From Aequoribacter fuscus (GTDB lineage: Bacteria > Pseudomonadota > Gammaproteobacteria > Pseudomonadales > Halieaceae): a stretch of 64,000 nt of DNA. Each line of letters begins with the position of its first letter. Position 1 is the stretch's first letter. Positions 28,278-36,700 of the stretch are shown piece by piece. The notes under the pieces are model-generated. The model searched no databases, was not told where the DNA came from, and worked only from the letters and a program-made list of their open reading frames with translations. A program made the position numbers and the translations under genes. The stretch covers positions 1,736,001-1,800,000 of the forward strand of contig NZ_CP036423.1 in the NCBI RefSeq assembly GCF_009910365.1, read 5' to 3'.

Positions 28278-29882
28278 CTACGAATCTCGCCAAGCGTCTA
28301 ATACGCTAGCGGCAGTCGGTCTTTCATTCATCTGCGCAGCCAAAGCAACCAAGGTCTCACGACCGACCATACCATCCGTTGTCAAACCCTGCTCCGCCTG
28401 AAATTGAATCACCCGCTCATGCAGGGCTTGGGTAAATACCTCGTCCGCGAGCACCTGATTAGTCCTGTCGTAGCGCCCAAAACGTTGAGCTATGTCGACT
28501 ACGTCCAAACCGATTGAACCCAACCCGACTGCCGCGTCAAAACTCATCGGAGGACGCCAAATATAAAAATAGTCGCCCGTCCACAGAGCTGCTAACTCAT
28601 CAAGTTCAGCCTGCACACCACCGTCATCCGAGACCAGCGTCACACTGGACACTCGCCCATTATCGAGTCGCACAGTATCCACGAGCACAAAGTGTCGCTC
28701 GCGCAGAGGCGTCAGCAAATGGAGGATAACCGGCCGGTTTAAGCGGGCAATACTCTGCCAATCCCCCTGTGTGGCCTCGACACAACGCAACAGTGCATCG
28801 TTGGTACAAGCTTGTCCGTAGCCATCATAGGCACGCCAAAGCACTTGCTTCAATTGATTAAAAGCACGAATCGGCATCGGTTCAGCCTTGGCTACGTCAG
28901 CGTCGTTGAGAGGCTGGGTCGAAGCTTGTGGTGACGAGCTTGCGACACTGACGTCGCGCTGAACCCAATACCAAGTCAGTACCGCTACGAGGACTATTGC
29001 CCCCGCACCTGCTAAGATCGCCCAAGGACGCCTCGAAGACGCGGCCTCATCGGTCCGCACCTGAACCTCCCCATCCGTTTGCCACAATTCTTGAGCCGCT
29101 AAGTGCGTCAGCTTTTTGTCGGCACTGCGCTTTTGCTTGGCGAACAAGGCGACCAAGACGCGATCGCACAGCAGGTTGATTAGTCTAGGGACCCCGCCGG
29201 TAAGCTCATGAATCGCGCGAATGCTGGCATCACTAAAGGGGCTTACACCAGGCGCCATTCCCCCGACTGAGAGGCGGTGTTCGACATACTCGCGCGTCTC
29301 GTCAAGCGTCAAGGCGCCCAGTTTATAGCGGCCCGTGATCCTCTGATTCAGCTGCCTGAGCTCTGGTTTATTCAGCTTTGCCATCAGCTCAGGCTGACCG
29401 ATCAGTACAATTTGTAACAACTTCTGGGTGTCTGTCTCTAAATTAGTCAAGAGCCGAACCTGCTCTAGGACATCCAATTCAAGGTGCTGTGCTTCGTCCA
29501 CCATCAAAATACTGCGTCGGCCTTGCTCATGATTTTGCAGCAAGAATGCACGCAGCTTGTCGGTCAACACCTTCAGACTGGCGTCTTCGTCCACGGCGAT
29601 ACCAAAGGCATCGCAGGCAGAGGCTAAAAACTCTTGCGACGATAAGGCAGGATTTTGAATCATCGCGATGTCGGTCGTGTCTGGCAGCTGCGCCAAAAAA
29701 TAGCGGTTTAATGTGGTCTTACCGGTACCTACCTCACCTGTCAGAATAACGAAACCGCCCCCAGCGACACCGTACAACAGGTGTGCGAGAGCTTCCTTGT
29801 GACGTGAACTTAAATACAGGTAGCGCGGATTGACCGCGATCGAGAACGGCGCGTCAACCAAACCAAAATAGTCAAGATACAT
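28278..29882 (-). CDS. gspA: Type II secretion ATPase GspA (ExeA family)
   Basis: The 534-residue protein begins MYLDYFGLVDAPFSIAVNPRYLYLS, the ExeA-type entry. It has an AAA ATPase domain (Walker A GEVGTGKTTLNR near 46-57; Walker B SILMVDEAQHL near 125), a transmembrane helix near 288-308, a peptidase-C39-like periplasmic region, and a C-terminal peptidoglycan-binding domain (about 460-520, with VIQFQAEQGLTTDGMVG). GspA uses ATP and peptidoglycan contact to promote secretin assembly. gspB follows after 3 bases, as in Aeromonas exeAB. Confidence 0.92.
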   Translation of the reverse strand: MYLDYFGLVDAPFSIAVNPRYLYLSSRHKEALAHLLYGVAGGGFVILTGEVGTGKTTLNRYFLAQLPDTTDIAMIQNPALSSQEFLASACDAFGIAVDEDASLKVLTDKLRAFLLQNHEQGRRSILMVDEAQHLELDVLEQVRLLTNLETDTQKLLQIVLIGQPELMAKLNKPELRQLNQRITGRYKLGALTLDETREYVEHRLSVGGMAPGVSPFSDASIRAIHELTGGVPRLINLLCDRVLVALFAKQKRSADKKLTHLAAQELWQTDGEVQVRTDEAASSRRPWAILAGAGAIVLVAVLTWYWVQRDVSVASSSPQASTQPLNDADVAKAEPMPIRAFNQLKQVLWRAYDGYGQACTNDALLRCVEATQGDWQSIARLNRPVILHLLTPLRERHFVLVDTVRLDNGRVSSVTLVSDDGGVQAELDELAALWTGDYFYIWRPPMSFDAAVGLGSIGLDVVDIAQRFGRYDRTNQVLADEVFTQALHERVIQFQAEQGLTTDGMVGRETLVALAAQMNERPTAASVLDAWRDS

Positions 29883-29944
29883 ACACTACCTCAATGCCAG
29901 ATTCCGCCATTATGCCCCAGGCGCAAGGAGAGGAAAACAACCGG

Positions 29945-30490
29945 TCACCCAGCCTTGATCTTACCCAAGCGCTCAAGGGCACTGTCACACCATAGCAGTA
30001 TCGATTCGGCATCGCGAATACCAGCGTCTAGCACAAGTGCAACACCTTTCATGCGCGTACTCAACTCCGAGAAATTCGCGTAGCTTTTTTCACGGATGCG
30101 ACAGTACAAACTTAAATTTCTCTGCACGTGCTCACGACGCTCTCGCACCTCATCGATCAGAGCGGCTAGGTTGTCCTCTGACAAGTTGTAGAGTTTGATA
30201 AACAGCTCATCTTTGGCAAGCCTGGGCTTGGTGGTGTTATGCACCCATGCCTGCAAGTGTTCGAGGCCTTCATCGGTAAGACGATAGACGGTTTTATCCG
30301 GGCGCTTTTGTTGCGATATGGCGCGCGAGGTGAGGAAGTTTTTCTCGCTGAGTGTCCTCAACTCTCGATAAATTTGTTGATGCGAGGCCTGCCAAAAAAA
30401 GCCAAGACTGGTGTCAAACCGCTTGGCCAGCTCATAGCCAGTCAGCTCGTCATCTAAAACAGCGGTCATGATGGCGTGGGCAAGCGACAT
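29945..30490 (-). CDS. PadR family transcriptional regulator
   Basis: The 181-residue form starting MSLAHAIMTAVLDDELTGYEL has a winged helix-turn-helix (about 1-80: GYELAKRFDTSLGFFWQASHQQIYRELRTL) and the C-terminal Vir/AphA-like helical dimerisation domain. The frame stays open to 30565, but starting there would put the palindrome at 30527-30542 inside the gene and add residues unlike the family, so 30490 is preferred; the ribosome-binding site is poor. It is divergent from nitronate monooxygenase and probably represses it and itself. Confidence 0.87.
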   Translation of the reverse strand: MSLAHAIMTAVLDDELTGYELAKRFDTSLGFFWQASHQQIYRELRTLSEKNFLTSRAISQQKRPDKTVYRLTDEGLEHLQAWVHNTTKPRLAKDELFIKLYNLSEDNLAALIDEVRERREHVQRNLSLYCRIREKSYANFSELSTRMKGVALVLDAGIRDAESILLWCDSALERLGKIKAG

Positions 30491-30526
30491 GTGACGATTA
30501 AAACTCCATTTATCGGTAGACTCATT

Positions 30527-30542
30527 ATGCAATTTGTTGCAT
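30527..30542. promoter_or_regulatory. Probable PadR operator palindrome
   Basis: ATGCAA-TTTG-TTGCAT is a perfect 6-base-arm inverted repeat midway between divergent padR and nitronate monooxygenase. Written as ATGC-N8-GCAT it has the same geometry as the ATGT-N8-ACAT operators described for PadR-type repressors. The position fits control of both genes. Confidence 0.65.
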
Positions 30543-30579
30543 AGTTGAGCAAATTCTAAAACCACCTAGGAGACAGGCC

Positions 30580-31545
30580 ATGAGTTTACCCGCAATTTTG
30601 AAGGACAAGGTACGCATTCCAGCCATTGCGTCGCCACTGTTTATCATCTCCAACCCAGACCTCGTGATCGCACAATGCAAGGCGGGAATGATCGGTTCAT
30701 TTCCGTCTTTAAATGCGCGTCCCCTTGAAGTGCTAGATCAGTGGTTGACTCGCATCACAACAGAGCTTGCAGAACATGATGCGGCTAACCCTGACGCTCC
30801 CGCGGCGCCCTACGCAGTCAATTTGATTGTGCATGGGTCTAACGACCGATTGCAGGAAGATTTAGCGCTGTGTGTAAAACACAAAGTGCCGGTCATTATT
30901 ACCTCGTTAGGCGCCAAACCTGAAATTAACGAGGCCATCCATAGTTATGGCGGCGTCGTATTGCATGACATTATTAATAATAAATTTGCCCGCAAAGCGA
31001 TTGAGAAAGGTGCGGATGGCCTTATTGCCGTAGCCGCCGGCGCGGGTGGGCACGCAGGAACCTTGTCACCTTTTGCCTTGATTCAAGAAATACGCGAGTG
31101 GTTTGACGGTCCACTGTTATTATCAGGGTCAATCGCGACCGGAGACGCTGTGCTCGCAGCGCAGGCCATGGGCGCAGATATGGGGTACATCGGGTCAGCT
31201 TTCATTGCAACCAAAGAAGCGAATGCCGACGAGGGTTACAAGCAGGCGATCGTTGATTACGCAGCGGATGACATCGTCTACAGCAACCTATTCACCGGTG
31301 TACACGGCAATTACCTTAAGCCTTCCATACGCGCCGCAGGCTTGGATCCAGACAATTTGCCCGTGAGTGATCCGTCAGCGATGAACTTCGGGTCGGGCGG
31401 TAACACCGACGCTAAAGCCTGGAAAGACATTTGGGGCTGCGGTCAGGGTATTGGGGCGGTTAAGTCAGTAGAATCTGCGGGCGACCGCGTAGCACGCTTG
31501 ATCAAAGAGTACCAAGCGGCGAAAGCCCGACTGGCTGCACTCTAA
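30580..31545 (+). CDS. Nitronate monooxygenase (2-nitropropane dioxygenase family)
   Basis: A 321-residue FMN-dependent TIM-barrel enzyme with the family elements IPAIASPLFIISNPDL, the catalytic-His loop AAGAGGHAGT, PLLLSGSIATGDAVLAAQAMGADMGYIGSAF (FMN phosphate binding) and NFGSGGNTDAKAWKDIWGCGQGIG near the end. Family members oxidise alkyl nitronates such as propionate-3-nitronate, a toxic natural product, to carbonyl compounds. AGGAGA precedes ATG 30580. A PadR regulator is divergent from it, and a hairpin terminator follows at 31562. Substrate is inferred from the family only. Confidence 0.9.
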   Translation: MSLPAILKDKVRIPAIASPLFIISNPDLVIAQCKAGMIGSFPSLNARPLEVLDQWLTRITTELAEHDAANPDAPAAPYAVNLIVHGSNDRLQEDLALCVKHKVPVIITSLGAKPEINEAIHSYGGVVLHDIINNKFARKAIEKGADGLIAVAAGAGGHAGTLSPFALIQEIREWFDGPLLLSGSIATGDAVLAAQAMGADMGYIGSAFIATKEANADEGYKQAIVDYAADDIVYSNLFTGVHGNYLKPSIRAAGLDPDNLPVSDPSAMNFGSGGNTDAKAWKDIWGCGQGIGAVKSVESAGDRVARLIKEYQAAKARLAAL

Positions 31546-31551
31546 GGCGCA

Positions 31552-32208
31552 TCAAGACCACAGGGGTGATATCGTCACCCCTTTTTTTATCTGGGCCAAT
31601 AGCAGTTCCGCCGTCGCAATTGCGTCGACCACAGCGTTATGCCCCTGGTAATCGGGCAGATTGTATCGCCGTCGACTCTGGGCCAGCGTCAAAGCCCCAC
31701 TCTTTGGCACTTCAGTATGACGCTCGGATAAGCGTTTCTCGTTTAACAAGGTGTCCACATAACTTGGCCACCAAGGTGCGCCAAACGCATGCTCAACGGC
31801 ACCATTCAAAAACGCCAAGTCCAAGCTCGCATGGTGAAACACAGGTAAAAAGCCGCGAGCATCCGTCAGCAATTCACACAACACATCATCAATGTTGTGT
31901 CCCATCTGAAGTTCACAATCACGAATCAAATGAATGGTCGCGCTCTGACCGACACTCGCACCACTCTTCACCAAACGATGCTTCGCACTGTGCATGTCAA
32001 TGCATTGCTGAGTTAACTGAACCCACCCGACACTGAGCAACTCATGCTTTGTAGCGTCAAGCCCCGTCATTTCACAATCAACCACAATAAAGCCCTGATA
32101 GTCGCTGATCTGTGCGCCCTTCCCCTGCGCCCAAAAATCTCTTAAGCACTGTCCTGCGCGAGGCTCGGCTCGTCCTCGTCGCCACAGGGTTCGCCACCGG
32201 CTCAGCAT
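31552..32208 (-). CDS. DEDDh 3'-5' exonuclease (DNA polymerase III epsilon-like)
   Basis: The 218-residue protein is a DnaQ-type exonuclease. Exo I is VVDCEMTGLD (Asp and Glu), Exo II is FHHASLDLAFLNG, and Exo III is GHNAVVDAIATAELL (His and Asp), giving a complete DEDDh set. The first ~35 residues are basic and lack a known domain. Its ATG overlaps the stop of the DUF294/CBS gene upstream (TAATG type). Pairs of a DUF294 signalling protein and a DnaQ-like exonuclease are commonly found next to acetate-type symporters; why is unknown. It is probably not the replicative proofreader. Confidence 0.88.
   Translation of the reverse strand: MLSRWRTLWRRGRAEPRAGQCLRDFWAQGKGAQISDYQGFIVVDCEMTGLDATKHELLSVGWVQLTQQCIDMHSAKHRLVKSGASVGQSATIHLIRDCELQMGHNIDDVLCELLTDARGFLPVFHHASLDLAFLNGAVEHAFGAPWWPSYVDTLLNEKRLSERHTEVPKSGALTLAQSRRRYNLPDYQGHNAVVDAIATAELLLAQIKKGVTISPLWS
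31562..31588 (+). terminator. Rho-independent terminator of nitronate monooxygenase
   Basis: AGGGGTGA-TATCG-TCACCCCT followed by a run of T residues forms an 8-bp stem terminator on the plus strand. It lies inside the last codons of the convergent exonuclease gene (stop at 31552-31554), so those codons have a second role. Confidence 0.85.
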
Positions 32209-34055
32209 TAGTCTAAACCCGAGCGGTATCGCAATTTGATAGCGCTCTGCGCCTCTTTAATAATGGTGAAGGCGTCTCGCAACTGCTCTTTTCCTATCGT
32301 ACCTAGCGCTCGGGGGTTGATGTAATTACTCGGTGCCTCACCGGTCGTTATTAAACGACATTGCTCATCAATTCGAGCCTGCTGCAAAGTATGCAGTGCG
32401 TCGCTTAAATTCCGCGCTGTTTTTATTTGCAGCACGCCGACTTTGGCTAAAGCCGTGATACGTTCGTCGGTATTTACTTGAGGCAAGCCATGCGCCAAGG
32501 CATGCAGTCGAGCAATATCCGTGATGGGGAGAATACCCCGTTTTTTAATGTTCACCGACTCTTTGTGCTCTCCATCGTGTTCTACGATGAAGCGCCGAAA
32601 GACCCCTAAGGGTGGCGTGGCGGCGAGTGCGTTAGCAGCAAGTGCCGCGATAAAAATAGTATTGCCCTTGGCCTCAGAGAGCATGGTTTGCTGCAAGCGC
32701 TCTGCCAGACTTTGGTCTCCGTACACCCCGCGGATATCAAAGAATATCGTCACGCGCATTAGGGCATCCTCTGTCGGCGTTCGCGTCCACCTCGCCACGG
32801 TCTCTTGCCACTGCTGTAAACTCAACCGCCACTGAGCGTTCTTTGCCATGATATTACCGGGACAGTGGCGATAACCCACGCGGGCTAGTCCATCGCAAAC
32901 ATAATGGGCCACATCTCGATACCAATCTCGCTGCGATTCTGGGACGCTATCATCGATGACCATCCCATTGTCTTGATCGGCACCAAGCAACTGCTCACCC
33001 CGCCCCTGCGACCCAAAACCCAACCAGCAGTAGGGACCAGGCGCGGGACCATACAGCACCTCAGCTAACTGCAACAATCGGATAACCACGGCATCACTGA
33101 TTGCTGTGAGTAAGCGGCTCACATGTTGGGACTTTAGTCCAGATGACGACCAAGCAACCATGAGCGATGGCAATTGGGCCACCATTGTCGCAATCGCCTC
33201 AACGGAGTCCTGCCGCCCAATATGTGTGACCAAGTAGACTGGGTCATCCTGTTTAGCGAGCATCAGATCAGAGGTCGTGACAACACCCACCAAACAATCC
33301 TCACTGACCACGGGAATGTGGTGCACCCCGAGCTGCGTCATGGCAAGCGTGACGTCAAAAATGGTTGCCTGCGCATTTAAAGTCTTCGGATCCGTGGTCA
33401 TGATGGCGCTAATGGGTTCCAGCACATCAAGCCCTTTGGCCACACAGCGGACCCGGAGATCACGATCAGTCACGATTCCGCATAAGGTCTCGCCCTCGGT
33501 AATAAATGCTGAACTGACTCTCCGCTCGGACATTAACTGCGCGACGTGCTGTATTGGTGTGGCGGCAGCGACCGTCAGCAGAGATTTCGCCATAATGCCA
33601 GCAATCGGCGCATTCATCCTGTGAGGAACGGGCTCATACCGCGCGGCTCGTCGCAACCGCCGACTGCGCTGGGCCGAAAAATAGCGATCAAAATGCCGTT
33701 GCTCCTTGCGCAGCGCCTGATAGGCGCTGGCAGGCAAGATGTAAACAAGAGTATCCTCAATGGCTTTGGCACTTACCTGAAGATTTGTTGCGTTAAGCCC
33801 CTGAAGACTGAAACTCTCCCCCTCGCCCAAGCGATCCATCAACGAGCCATCTTGATGGAATAAATCAACGGCGCCTGAGCGCAGAATCCTTAAACCGACT
33901 TCCTCGTCGTCGTCAAAAAGCTCGCCCTGTGGGTGGTAACAAATTTGGATTTGCGCCGCGATCGCAACCAGTCGATCCGATGCTAACGAGTCAAATGGCA
34001 GCGTGCCACTCAAAAACTCAAGAACGGGATTTAACAGCGCGGAGTCATCTGCCAT
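32208..34055 (-). CDS. cNMP-binding / CBS / DUF294 nucleotidyltransferase-like signalling protein
   Basis: A 615-residue cytoplasmic protein with four domains: cyclic-nucleotide-binding-like (about 10-130), paired CBS domains (about 150-275; TDRDLRVR and TTSDLM segments), a DUF294 nucleotidyltransferase-like domain (about 300-440; GFGSQGRGEQLLGADQDNG has the GS-GR and DQD pattern), and the DUF294 C-terminal substrate-binding domain (about 470-610). The layout resembles GlnD-like regulators. The gene is next to an exonuclease and near a Na+/solute symporter, as in many Proteobacteria, so regulation of carboxylate uptake is likely. Ligand and target are unknown. Confidence 0.88.
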   Translation of the reverse strand: MADDSALLNPVLEFLSGTLPFDSLASDRLVAIAAQIQICYHPQGELFDDDEEVGLRILRSGAVDLFHQDGSLMDRLGEGESFSLQGLNATNLQVSAKAIEDTLVYILPASAYQALRKEQRHFDRYFSAQRSRRLRRAARYEPVPHRMNAPIAGIMAKSLLTVAAATPIQHVAQLMSERRVSSAFITEGETLCGIVTDRDLRVRCVAKGLDVLEPISAIMTTDPKTLNAQATIFDVTLAMTQLGVHHIPVVSEDCLVGVVTTSDLMLAKQDDPVYLVTHIGRQDSVEAIATMVAQLPSLMVAWSSSGLKSQHVSRLLTAISDAVVIRLLQLAEVLYGPAPGPYCWLGFGSQGRGEQLLGADQDNGMVIDDSVPESQRDWYRDVAHYVCDGLARVGYRHCPGNIMAKNAQWRLSLQQWQETVARWTRTPTEDALMRVTIFFDIRGVYGDQSLAERLQQTMLSEAKGNTIFIAALAANALAATPPLGVFRRFIVEHDGEHKESVNIKKRGILPITDIARLHALAHGLPQVNTDERITALAKVGVLQIKTARNLSDALHTLQQARIDEQCRLITTGEAPSNYINPRALGTIGKEQLRDAFTIIKEAQSAIKLRYRSGLD

Positions 34056-34063
34056 ACAGCCGC

Positions 34064-34546
34064 CTAATCGCGCCCTTGGGGTATGCTACTTAAACGTTCA
34101 AAAAATACTGTATCGAGTTTCGCAAAATACCGGCTACCGCGAATCTCAGCGACAAAAAACAATTTCTCCGCTTGATTCTCATTCACCGCATAATGCCAAG
34201 ACTGGTTGGAGGCATCATAAGGCGCCTCTTCTGGTTTGGGCGGATTGATATCCTGCCCTAATCCCAGCATGACCCGCCCACTGCTCTGGTTACTCGTAAT
34301 TTTTAAGCTCAGCGTGTCGTTAGAGGTTACTGGAGTGATGTGAAACTCTATGTCACCGTTCTCAAGTGAACACTGACCGCTGGCGTACCGACAGTTACTT
34401 TTCGCAACTAAAGGATAACTCTGACCCGGGACTGCTCTTTGCGGAGTCTCGGCTCCAATAAGCCCGACTGCGTACCACGCGCCAATCGCTAAAACCGGGG
34501 CCACGAGTAACGCGACAACGACATGTTTATTGGTAAAAACTGACAT
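34064..34546 (-). CDS. Small membrane-anchored protein of unknown function
   Basis: I do not recognise this 160-residue protein. It starts MSVFTNKHVVVALLVAPVLAIGAW, one N-terminal transmembrane helix (about 8-30) with the rest probably periplasmic, rich in beta-strand-like segments and holding two cysteines (NCRYASGQC), which could form a disulfide. It loosely recalls FixH-like single-helix proteins but lacks a clear motif. AGGA precedes ATG 34546; the frame extends to 34594 across a terminator, making the longer start unlikely. It stands between the symporter terminator and the DUF294 gene, 8 bases before the latter, so it likely leads that transcript. Confidence 0.7.
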   Translation of the reverse strand: MSVFTNKHVVVALLVAPVLAIGAWYAVGLIGAETPQRAVPGQSYPLVAKSNCRYASGQCSLENGDIEFHITPVTSNDTLSLKITSNQSSGRVMLGLGQDINPPKPEEAPYDASNQSWHYAVNENQAEKLFFVAEIRGSRYFAKLDTVFFERLSSIPQGRD

Positions 34547-34556
34547 AAGTATTCCT

Positions 34557-34586
34557 AAAAAAAACGGGCAGTGAACTGCCCGTTTT
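34557..34586 (-). terminator. Rho-independent terminator of the symporter operon
   Basis: AAAACGGGCAG-TGAA-CTGCCCGTTTT is an 11-bp perfect inverted repeat. Read on the minus strand it follows the symporter large-subunit stop by 24 bases and ends in a run of eight T residues, a strong intrinsic terminator. Confidence 0.9.
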
Positions 34587-34609
34587 AGATTCAAAGCACC
34601 CGCGCCACC

Positions 34610-36340
34610 TTAGTGGTCTTGGGCCAATCCTGCGCCTGCGGGCACGCGAATATTTTCGACTAACTCTTGCACATCGTCTGGCACTTCTTTCGTCACGCTA
34701 GACACAGCAAAGGCTACTACGAAGTTCACAATCGCGCCAACACAACCAAAGGCGTTGGGCTCGATGCCCATAAACCAGTTGGGTGACATGCTTCCCAAGA
34801 ATTCAGTACCTTGGATAAACATAATTCCTTTGTGCTGGAACACGTACAGCAAAGTCACACCAATACCCGCTACCATACCTGCAATGGCACCTTCTTTGTT
34901 CACGCGCTTGCTGAAAATACCCATCATCAGCGCAGGGAAGATCGACGATGCGGCTAAGCCAAACGCCAGAGCAACCGTGCCAGCAGCAAATCCAGGAGGA
35001 TTAAACCCGAGATAACCCGCTCCGGCAATCGCCGCTGCCATTGCCACGCGTGAAGCCATCAGCTCCTGCTTTTCATCGATGTCTGGTGTCAACATACCTT
35101 TTAACAGGTCGTGCGAGATCGCTGAAGAAATTGCGAGTAACAAGCCGGCAGCCGTCGACAACGCCGCTGCTAAGCCACCTGCAGCCACGAGCGCGATGAC
35201 CCAATTCGGCAGCTTGGCAATTTCTGGATTAGCCAGAACCAATATATCGTTATCTACCTTAGTCAATTCATTCGTTGCTTTATCCGCGCTGTATTGAATA
35301 AGACCATCGCCATTTTTGTCGGTATAGCCCAGAAGACCGGTTTTTTCCCAGTTCTTGAACCACTGAGGACGCTCTTCGTAAGCCAAGTATTGACCGGGCT
35401 CTGGTTCAACCGTATTCATGATGTTGTAACGAGCCATCGCACCGACTGCAGGCGCCGTTGTGTACAGCACAGCAATGAACACCAAGGCCCAACCTGCAGA
35501 AGAACGCGCATCGCGCACTTTCGGTACTGTGAAGAAACGGATGATGACGTGAGGCAAGCCCGCGGTACCCACCATCAGTGACAGCGTGTAAGCAAACATG
35601 TTCAAGGTCGATATCCGTACATCCGTGGTGTACTCCTTGAACCCCAGTTCGGTTACCGTCTGGTCGAGTCTATCGAGCAAAAAGGTATCGGTGCCACTTA
35701 AGGTACTGCCCAGCCCTAACTGAGGGAAAGGATTACCTGTCAGCTGCAAACTAATGAAAATCGCCGGAATCGTATACGCCAGAATCAAGACACAGTACTG
35801 AGCGATCTGCGTATAGGTTATGCCTTTCATACCACCGAGTACCGCGTAGAAAAAGACAATGACCATACCGACTAACAGCCCCGTCTCGTAGCTGACCTCT
35901 AAGAAGCGAGAGAAGGCTACGCCGATACCTTTCATCTGACCGATGACATAGGTCACTGAACAGATGATGAGGCAAACAACAGCTACCGCGCGCGCAGCTC
36001 TAGAATAGAAGCGATCACCAATAAACTCAGGTACGGTGAACTTACCGTACTTGCGCAAGTAAGGGGCTAAAAGCATTGCCAAAATCACAAAGCCACCGGT
36101 CCAGCCCATTAAGAAAACCGAGCCACCGTAGCCCATAAAGGCAATCATGCCCGCCATCGATATGAATGAGGCTGCCGACATCCAGTCAGCTGCCGTTGCC
36201 ATACCGTTAGCGACAGGGTTAATACCACCACCAGCGACGTAGAACTCTTTAGTTGAGCCAGCACGCGCCCAGATCGCAATCCCAATGTAGAGTGCGAAGG
36301 TGAAGCCTACGACAATATACGTTAACGTTTGTAGTTCCAT
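34610..36340 (-). CDS. Na+/solute symporter large subunit (ActP-like, VC_2705 subfamily)
   Basis: A 576-residue sodium:solute symporter with about 13 hydrophobic segments. It has MATAADWMSAASFISMAG (Na+-site region of the SSS fold) and GAGYLGFNPPGFAAGTVALAFGLAASS. Relatives pair with a small DUF4212 subunit and are thought to take up acetate or similar short monocarboxylates. A hydrophilic loop near residues 325-355 contains DKNGDGLIQYSA, an EF-hand-like acidic loop. It is 12 bases after the small subunit gene and is followed by a strong terminator. Context with CrbS/CrbR-like regulators and a DcaP-like porin supports organic acid uptake. Confidence 0.92.
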   Translation of the reverse strand: MELQTLTYIVVGFTFALYIGIAIWARAGSTKEFYVAGGGINPVANGMATAADWMSAASFISMAGMIAFMGYGGSVFLMGWTGGFVILAMLLAPYLRKYGKFTVPEFIGDRFYSRAARAVAVVCLIICSVTYVIGQMKGIGVAFSRFLEVSYETGLLVGMVIVFFYAVLGGMKGITYTQIAQYCVLILAYTIPAIFISLQLTGNPFPQLGLGSTLSGTDTFLLDRLDQTVTELGFKEYTTDVRISTLNMFAYTLSLMVGTAGLPHVIIRFFTVPKVRDARSSAGWALVFIAVLYTTAPAVGAMARYNIMNTVEPEPGQYLAYEERPQWFKNWEKTGLLGYTDKNGDGLIQYSADKATNELTKVDNDILVLANPEIAKLPNWVIALVAAGGLAAALSTAAGLLLAISSAISHDLLKGMLTPDIDEKQELMASRVAMAAAIAGAGYLGFNPPGFAAGTVALAFGLAASSIFPALMMGIFSKRVNKEGAIAGMVAGIGVTLLYVFQHKGIMFIQGTEFLGSMSPNWFMGIEPNAFGCVGAIVNFVVAFAVSSVTKEVPDDVQELVENIRVPAGAGLAQDH

Positions 36341-36352
36341 GGCGTTAATTCC

Positions 36353-36619
36353 TTATTCTTCTTCAACGTTAAATTCACGATCTAACGCTGCCATTTTTTT
36401 GGTGTAATAAAAAATCAAGGCCACAAAGGTGTAAATCGAACCCTGTTGTGCAAACCAGAATCCCAATTTGTAACCCCCCAATCTGATCTCGTTCAAGGCA
36501 TCAAAAAGCAAAATGCCGCAGCCGTAGCTAACGATAAACCAGACCACCATAAGCTTGACCATCAGCGACAAGTTGCGCTTCCAGTAAGCCTGAGCTTGAT
36601 CATCGGTTAATTTGGACAT
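36353..36619 (-). CDS. Na+/solute symporter small subunit (DUF4212)
   Basis: The 88-residue protein has two transmembrane helices (about 20-42 and 53-76). Its N-terminal AYWKRNLSLMVKLMVVWF segment and the central LGGYKLGFWFAQQGSIYTFVALIFYY are typical of the DUF4212 small subunit that accompanies VC_2705-type symporters. AGGAGATATTC precedes the ATG, a good ribosome-binding site. It is co-transcribed with the large subunit, 12 bases downstream. Likely role: assembly or modulation of the permease in the inner membrane. Confidence 0.92.
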   Translation of the reverse strand: MSKLTDDQAQAYWKRNLSLMVKLMVVWFIVSYGCGILLFDALNEIRLGGYKLGFWFAQQGSIYTFVALIFYYTKKMAALDREFNVEEE

Positions 36620-36644
36620 GAATATCTCCTTGTTGTTATAAACC

Positions 36645-36677
36645 CGACCGACTTGATGTTACCTCTCAAGCCGGTCG
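36645..36677 (-). other. Stem-loop between porin and symporter genes
   Basis: A 12-bp stem with one wobble position on the minus strand (CGACCG-CTTGA arms, 9-base loop) stands between the porin stop and the DUF4212 start. The following sequence GGGTTTAT has only a weak T-run, so it may be a weak terminator, an mRNA-processing site, or part of the symporter leader. Confidence 0.5.
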
Positions 36678-36684
36678 TGCGCTG

Positions 36685-36700
36685 TTAGACCTTAGTCTTA
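36685..36700. promoter_or_regulatory. AGAC-N4-GTCT box upstream of the symporter operon
   Basis: TTAGACCTTAGTCTTA holds AGAC-CTTA-GTCT, an inverted repeat. Its first 13 bases are identical to 38151-38163 in the porin/crbR promoter region. It overlaps the porin stop codon and lies 66 bases before the symporter small-subunit ATG. Inferred to be a binding site of the adjacent CrbR-like regulator. Confidence 0.5.
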
